A stretch of 37,107 nt of DNA from Wolinella sp052173415 (GTDB lineage Bacteria; Campylobacterota; Campylobacteria; Campylobacterales; Helicobacteraceae). The stretch spans positions 1 to 37,107 of the forward strand of contig JBQMYQ010000015.1 of the NCBI GenBank assembly GCA_052173415.1, written 5' to 3'. Position numbers and translations under genes: made by a program. Each line of letters begins with the position of its first letter. Positions within the stretch are counted from its first letter, which is position 1. This document shows, piece by piece, positions 33,289-37,107 of the stretch. Under the pieces are notes generated by a model that worked only from the letters and a program-made list of their open reading frames with translations, did no database searches and had not been told where the DNA came from.

Positions 33289-33306
33289 TTGGAACACTAT
33301 TTGCTT
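33289..33306 (+). promoter_or_regulatory. Sigma-54 promoter for flgE
   Basis: TTGGAACACTATTTGCTT matches the epsilonproteobacterial RpoN consensus at every conserved position, with GG (33291-33292) and GC (33303-33304) exactly ten bases apart. It lies 41 bases before the flgE start codon. Hook genes are the classic class II, RpoN-dependent flagellar genes in this group. Confidence 0.93.
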
Positions 33307-33347
33307 GGAATAGCCGAACAATTTTAACTCGAAACAAAGGAACAAAC

Positions 33348-35498
33348 ATGCTTAGGTCAATGTGGTCAGGCGTAAGTGGAATGCAAGTACATCAAGTGGG
33401 GCTTGATGTAGAGGGACACAATATCTCCAACGTCAATACGATGGGCTTTAAATATTCAAGGGCAAATTTTGCGGATATGCTCTCTCAAATCAACCACATC
33501 GCTACCCCTCCCTATGGAGGTTTGGGCGGTCAGAATGACTACTCCGTAGGTCTTGGTGCGACAGTCAATTCCACGACTAAAATCTTCTCACAAGGCTCGA
33601 TGACCGAGACTGGAAGTATTACCGATCTTGGAATCGGTGGAGATGGATTCTTTGTTGTGAGTGGAGATGGAGGGCGCACACATGCCTATACACGTAATGG
33701 TGCATTCACATTTGATGCAAAAGGGAATCTCGTCAATAACGAGGGGCAGATTGTGCAAGGTTGGGTCAAGGATCTTGCGAGTAATTGTGATTCATGCTGC
33801 AGCGACGAAGCATTGCGAAACGTCGTGGATACGACTAGACCCATTCGGGGAATCAATATCGATCCTAGGCTCACGATTCCTGCGAAAGCTACATCAAATG
33901 TAACGCTTGATGCGAAACTCACTTCAGGCGATAAAACCAAAAATCTCGATTGTGCGCATGCGCTTGATTCCACGAGTGCGACTGCCTCTGATGGGCTTGT
34001 GCCTAGGTATGATAGCTCGGGACGCAGGATCGAAAAAGCTGAAGATATTGGCGCGCTCTTTAATGGCGCGGGCGATGCGATGCGATTGCGTGAGGGGCAA
34101 GGCGTATGGGTAAGCTATAAGCAATCAGTTGTGAAAAAGAATGTTGCCAACACCAATGCCGTTTCAGAAATCACTCTCAATGGCACAAAAATCACTTTCC
34201 GAAACGATTCCGCAACTACGGGAATCAGCACACTCGTCGCGGCGCAAAATGCCATCAATGCAAAACGTGGCGAGACGGGAATCGAAGCCTTCGCTGAGGC
34301 AGGTGCTCTACGGCTGGTCAATGACAATAGCATGGATGGAAACGCGAAAAAGAAAAACATCATGATTACGGGCACAGGCACAGGGGCGTTTGCGAACTTT
34401 AGTCAAGCCGATAACAACATCACTGCTTATAAATATAGCTATACTCGCGCGAGCAAGGCGGATTCCGCTTCTGGTCTCTTTAGGACGACCGAGGATCTGC
34501 GCGCGCTCATGCAACAAGATGCCAACCGTGTCAAACATGGAGGAATCGTCAAGGATTCTGCTGCGACGGTCAAGGTAACGATGAGTAAGGGCGGAATGTT
34601 TGAGATCCAAAACCAAGAAGATGGAAACGCCACAAAAGATAATCTCGGAATCACCGTCAGTAGCTATTATGATCGAGATGTTACGAGCAACGTCATCTTC
34701 AAAACCGTCATGCAGGGGCTAAATACGGGAGTCCTCGCTGAGGGAGGCTCGCCCACTGCTTCTGGACCATTTATGGCGGGCAAGCTTGCTACGACCATTG
34801 ATATTGTTGATAGCTTAGGAAACAAGCATACGCTAACAATTACCTTTAGGAAGACGGGACCACGGGAGTGGAGCTTCTCTCTCCACGTGCCAGAGCCGGG
34901 CACATTTGTCAATGGATCAGCCGAACGTCCAAACTACCTTGAGGGCGGACGAGTTACCTTTGGCGAGACGGGAGCTCTTACGGGCATGACTCCTTCAACG
35001 ATTCAGTTTAATCCGAACAACGGATCAAAACAACTCCAAAGAATCAACCTGAACTTCGGAGAATCGGGCACATTCAAGGGACTAACCAGCACCGATGAAG
35101 AGAGTGCGACCGATAAAATCGATCAAAATGGCTATCAGTCAGGCACACTTCAAGATAAGCGCTTTAACACCGATGGCGTGCTTATCGGGAAGTTTAGCAA
35201 CGGCAAGAGTCTCGCACTCGCTCAAGTCGCGCTCGCGTCCTTTACGAACAACTCGGGTCTGCAAGCGCAGGGCTCAAACCTCTACACGCAAACCGGAAAC
35301 TCAGGCGAGCCGACCATCGGCACACCAAATACTGGTGGCAGGGGGCAGATTATCCCTGAGCGTCTTGAAGCAAGTAACGTCGATCTTAGCCGCGCGCTCA
35401 CGAACCTCATCATCATTCAGAGAGGATTCCAAGCCAACTCCAAGACGGTTACGACCTCCGATCAGATCCTAAACACACTCATCAACCTCAAACAGTAA
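33348..35498 (+). CDS. flgE: Flagellar hook protein FlgE
   Basis: The main hook subunit, forming the flexible joint between rod and filament outside the cell. The 716 residues equal the length known for H. pylori FlgE (718, recalled). The N-terminal D0 region is LRSMWSGVSGMQVHQVGLDVEGHNISNVNTMGFKYSRANF, followed by GDGFFVVSGDGGRTHAYTRNGAFTFDAKGNLVN. Large variable domains follow, and the C-terminus is EASNVDLSRALTNLIIIQRGFQANSKTVTTSDQILNTLINLKQ. The ATG follows AAAGGAACAAAC. It has its own near-perfect sigma-54 promoter. A Cys-Asp-Ser-Cys-Cys cluster (NCDSCCSD) near residue 146 is unusual for a hook protein. Confidence 0.96.
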   Translation: MLRSMWSGVSGMQVHQVGLDVEGHNISNVNTMGFKYSRANFADMLSQINHIATPPYGGLGGQNDYSVGLGATVNSTTKIFSQGSMTETGSITDLGIGGDGFFVVSGDGGRTHAYTRNGAFTFDAKGNLVNNEGQIVQGWVKDLASNCDSCCSDEALRNVVDTTRPIRGINIDPRLTIPAKATSNVTLDAKLTSGDKTKNLDCAHALDSTSATASDGLVPRYDSSGRRIEKAEDIGALFNGAGDAMRLREGQGVWVSYKQSVVKKNVANTNAVSEITLNGTKITFRNDSATTGISTLVAAQNAINAKRGETGIEAFAEAGALRLVNDNSMDGNAKKKNIMITGTGTGAFANFSQADNNITAYKYSYTRASKADSASGLFRTTEDLRALMQQDANRVKHGGIVKDSAATVKVTMSKGGMFEIQNQEDGNATKDNLGITVSSYYDRDVTSNVIFKTVMQGLNTGVLAEGGSPTASGPFMAGKLATTIDIVDSLGNKHTLTITFRKTGPREWSFSLHVPEPGTFVNGSAERPNYLEGGRVTFGETGALTGMTPSTIQFNPNNGSKQLQRINLNFGESGTFKGLTSTDEESATDKIDQNGYQSGTLQDKRFNTDGVLIGKFSNGKSLALAQVALASFTNNSGLQAQGSNLYTQTGNSGEPTIGTPNTGGRGQIIPERLEASNVDLSRALTNLIIIQRGFQANSKTVTTSDQILNTLINLKQ

Positions 35499-35503
35499 TC
35501 GTG

Positions 35504-35523
35504 CTCCTCCTCTTTTGGAGGGG
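35504..35523 (+). terminator. Short hairpin after flgE, possible terminator
   Basis: CCTCC (35506-35510) pairs with GGAGG (35517-35521), extended by a T-G wobble and a C-G pair, with a loop TCTTTT. It lies six bases after the flgE stop and is followed by a pyrimidine-rich, T-rich tract. An alternative stem, GGGG-TCGATT-CCCC, overlaps its 3' arm. It separates flgE from the pomB-like operon. Confidence 0.4.
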
Positions 35524-35594
35524 TCGATTCCCCACTTTTGCACTTTTGTTTTAATCGCGCAAAACATTTTGGCATGGCTTTACATCTCATAAGC

Positions 35595-35600
35595 TATAAT
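35595..35600 (+). promoter_or_regulatory. Consensus -10 box for the pomB-like gene
   Basis: A perfect TATAAT lies 25 bases before the start codon in the 126-base gap after flgE. No well-spaced -35 box is seen, as usual in this phylum. No sigma-54 or sigma-28 element is visible here, so this stator-like gene would be transcribed by the vegetative factor. Confidence 0.5.
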
Positions 35601-35624
35601 CCTACAAAAAAATAGGAGCACTGC

Positions 35625-36380
35625 ATGGCAAGAAAATGCCCGCCATGTGATTGTAAAAAGGGACTTCCTCTGTGGCTTGGCACTTTTGGCGATCTTATGA
35701 GTCTCTTGCTCACTTTTTTTATTCTTCTGCTCTCCATGGCGACATTTGAGACAGAAAAGATCGACCGAGCGATCGGATCTATTCAAGGTGCGCTCGGGGT
35801 TTTGGAGATGGGCAGACTTACTGAGATTATGCCTCCGCAGCGATTCCAAGCACTTCCAATTAAGCAAAATGTCGATACGCCCGAGGCGATCAATGCCTTT
35901 GCCAATATGATTACCGAATATAGCGAAATCAAGAAAGTCAGCGATGGTCCAGCTGTTACGATGGAGGAGGCAGAAGATGGCTTTGTCGTTCGGATTCCCA
36001 GTGAATTGCTCTTTGATAGCGGGAGTGCCCAAATCACAAACAAAGAGGGGATACTCTTCCTAAAACGCGCTGCACTTGAGATTAACAAACTCCCCACAGA
36101 TATTCATCTCAAAGTCATCGGACATACCGACAATGACCCGCTACGCGCAGGGGCGAATTTCGCGGACAATTGGGAGCTATCCATCGCGCGGGGTGTGAAT
36201 GTCGCGAATCTGCTCATCGATGAGCGGATTAATCCTGCGCGCATTTCTGCCGGGGGCAATGGCGAATTTAACCCCATTGCGACCAACAGCACTGATGAGG
36301 GCAAAGCGAGGAATCGGCGCGTGGAGCTACATTTCTTCTCAATCAGAAAGAGCGATCCGCCCGAAATATCACTGGAATGA
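35625..36380 (+). CDS. PomB/MotB-type flagellar stator protein
   Basis: A 251-residue stator B subunit. The N-terminus (KCPPCDCKKGLPLWLGTFGDLMSLLLTFFILLLSM) closely follows the Vibrio PomB pattern rather than the PYADF pattern of ordinary epsilonproteobacterial MotB. Asp23 is the ion-binding aspartate in the single membrane span (about 17-38). A plug-like linker follows (about 45-65), then an OmpA peptidoglycan-binding domain (about 134-240: LLFDSGSAQI, IGHTDNDPL, WELSIARGVNVANLL, RNRRVEL). Sodium coupling is inferred from the PomB-like signature. No MotA/PomA gene is in the window. An excellent ATAGGAG lies six bases before the ATG. A carbonic anhydrase follows after 17 bases. Confidence 0.87.
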   Translation: MARKCPPCDCKKGLPLWLGTFGDLMSLLLTFFILLLSMATFETEKIDRAIGSIQGALGVLEMGRLTEIMPPQRFQALPIKQNVDTPEAINAFANMITEYSEIKKVSDGPAVTMEEAEDGFVVRIPSELLFDSGSAQITNKEGILFLKRAALEINKLPTDIHLKVIGHTDNDPLRAGANFADNWELSIARGVNVANLLIDERINPARISAGGNGEFNPIATNSTDEGKARNRRVELHFFSIRKSDPPEISLE

Positions 36381-36397
36381 TTATTTAGGAGCAGGCG

Positions 36398-37030
36398 TTG
36401 AGGGCACTCTTTGAAGGAGCGGTGAAATTTAGAGAAGAGGATTTTAAGGAACATAGGGAGCTTTTTGAGAGCTTAGAGCACAAACAAGAGCCTCACACGC
36501 TTTTTGTGGGGTGTGCAGATTCCCGCGTCGTGCCCAATCTCATCACAAACACGCTGCCGGGCGAGCTTTTTGTCGTGCGTAACATCGCTAATGTCGTGCC
36601 TCCTTACCGTAAAGCCGAGGAGTTTCTCGCGACCACTTCTGCGGTAGAATACGCACTCAATGTCCTAAACGTGCGCAATGTCATCATCTGCGGGCATTCC
36701 AATTGCGGCGGGTGCTCCGCACTCTATTTGGAGGAATCAAAGCTTCATAAAACGCCCCATGTCAAAAAATGGCTCGAACTTTTGGAACCTGCAAAGCGCA
36801 AGGTGCTCGCTCTTGAACCGGACACTCTCACTAAGCGTCTGTGGATGACCGAACAGTTTAATATTGAAAAACAGCTTGAGAATCTTTTCACCTATCCGAG
36901 AGTAAGCGAACGCTATGAAGCAGGAGAGCTCAGCGTCTATGGCTGGTATTACATTATTGCGACAGGTGAAGTCTTTAGCTATGATTTTAATAGGCACGAA
37001 TTTATGTTAGTCAAAGAGGAGGAGAGATGA
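36398..37030 (+). CDS. Beta-class carbonic anhydrase
   Basis: Interconverts CO2 and bicarbonate in the cytoplasm. The 210 residues include the zinc ligands Cys39 (in CADSR, with Asp41 and Arg43 as the catalytic dyad), His100 and Cys103 (in GHSNCGGC). The RNIANVVPPY stretch and SAVEYALNVLNVRNVIICGH are typical of beta enzymes. TTG 36398 is the start, six bases after AGGAG. It lies 17 bases after the stator gene and overlaps kdsA as ATGA. The anhydrase-kdsA pair is conserved in Helicobacter (recalled), so the stator gene is the newcomer in this arrangement. Confidence 0.95.
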   Translation: MRALFEGAVKFREEDFKEHRELFESLEHKQEPHTLFVGCADSRVVPNLITNTLPGELFVVRNIANVVPPYRKAEEFLATTSAVEYALNVLNVRNVIICGHSNCGGCSALYLEESKLHKTPHVKKWLELLEPAKRKVLALEPDTLTKRLWMTEQFNIEKQLENLFTYPRVSERYEAGELSVYGWYYIIATGEVFSYDFNRHEFMLVKEEER

Positions 37031-37107
37031 TTTTAATTAGCGGACCTTGCGTCATCGAAAGTCTTGAGAATCTGCGTGCAGTCGCTAGTGAGTTACGCCC
37101 TCTAAGT
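37027..37107 (+). CDS. kdsA: 3-deoxy-D-manno-octulosonate 8-phosphate synthase, 5' end only
   Basis: The first 27 codons of KdsA, which condenses phosphoenolpyruvate with arabinose 5-phosphate to make the Kdo precursor of lipopolysaccharide. The visible ISGPCVIESLENLRAVA is the conserved opening strand and PEP-site region. The ATG overlaps the carbonic anhydrase stop (ATGA) and follows AGGAGGAG. The rest lies beyond the window. Confidence 0.9.
   Translation, partial: MILISGPCVIESLENLRAVASELRPLS

Larger units (their letters stand above)
1..37107. repeat. Dispersed short motif GGAATC/GATTCC (core often GGGAATC)
   Basis: The hexamer is scattered through genes and gaps on both strands. Counting by eye gives 16 copies in 1-3100 (7 as GGAATC and 9 as GATTCC) and 12 copies in 29281-32460. 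About 1.5 per segment would be expected for a random sequence of even base composition. The base before is mostly G, giving GGGAATC. Copies fall in different reading frames (for example Gly-Ile, Ile-Pro, Asp-Ser). Inverted pairs occur in the intergenic elements at 22703-22777 and 25184-25240, with a near-pair at 33171-33215. Confidence 0.8.

Noticed and set aside
34405..34415. GCCGATAA inside flgE, possible sigma-28 site
   Set aside because: It is in the middle of the coding sequence with no suitably spaced TAAA and no gene starting downstream in that direction.
35504..35624. Sigma-54 promoter before the pomB-like gene (TTGGCATGGCTTTAC)
   Set aside because: The required GC ten bases after GG is missing; a consensus TATAAT is present instead.
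1..37107. GGAATC as a Chi or replication-polarity motif
   Set aside because: Copies are about equal on both strands in the counted segment and do not follow gene direction, whereas such motifs are strongly skewed.
1..37107. CRISPR arrays, insertion sequences, prophage genes, tRNA or rRNA genes
   Set aside because: No regularly spaced direct repeats, transposase or integrase motifs, or tRNA/rRNA signatures were recognised on either strand by reading; a computed scan was not possible.

Overview
The window looks like chromosomal DNA from a Campylobacterota (epsilonproteobacterium), probably a Helicobacteraceae member of moderate GC such as Wolinella or a relative. The basis is protein-level resemblance to Helicobacter pylori families (bL31, Ddl, MurJ, NrdA, KdsA), epsilon-type gene neighbourhoods (carbonic anhydrase-kdsA; DUF342-ruvA; ddl-hydrolase-murF-HIT), a MurF with an N-terminal membrane domain, and sigma-54 promoters in front of hook genes. 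The species cannot be fixed from sequence reading alone. No mobile element, CRISPR array, rRNA or tRNA was seen. All gaps between genes are shorter than 300 bases.

Layout. 1-9232 (minus strand): murJ and cysS, then a tightly packed run rpmE-rsmI-trmH-like-rodZ-like-hypothetical-aminotransferase-hom-yraN with mostly overlapping stop and start codons. 9343-17304 (plus strand): a DUF342/FapA flagellar protein and ruvA behind a candidate sigma-28 promoter, then a cell-wall and housekeeping run ddl-(alpha/beta hydrolase fused to acylphosphatase)-murF-HIT-mscS. 17568-27048 (minus strand): typA, nrdA, polA and a large exported FecR-domain protein whose second half resembles transferrin-binding-protein-like beta barrels. 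27207-35498 (plus strand): a flagellar hook locus with fliK, flgD, a hook-like FlgE paralogue carrying three chitin-binding-like (CBM5/12) repeats, an orphan DNA methyltransferase, and the main flgE. Sigma-54 promoters sit before fliK and before flgE. 35625-37107: a PomB-type stator protein, a beta-carbonic anhydrase and the start of kdsA.

The most unusual items are: (i) a short non-palindromic motif, GGAATC (often GGGAATC), scattered on both strands at roughly 8 to 10 times random expectation and present as inverted pairs in three intergenic regions, which is the architecture of a DNA uptake sequence; (ii) carbohydrate-binding-module-like repeats inside a flagellar hook-family protein; (iii) the FecR/TbpB-like surface protein candidate; (iv) the hydrolase-acylphosphatase fusion; (v) a PomB-like (sodium-type) stator gene without an adjacent pomA. 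Many start codons are TTG or GTG, and several starts were chosen on Shine-Dalgarno position and family N-termini.
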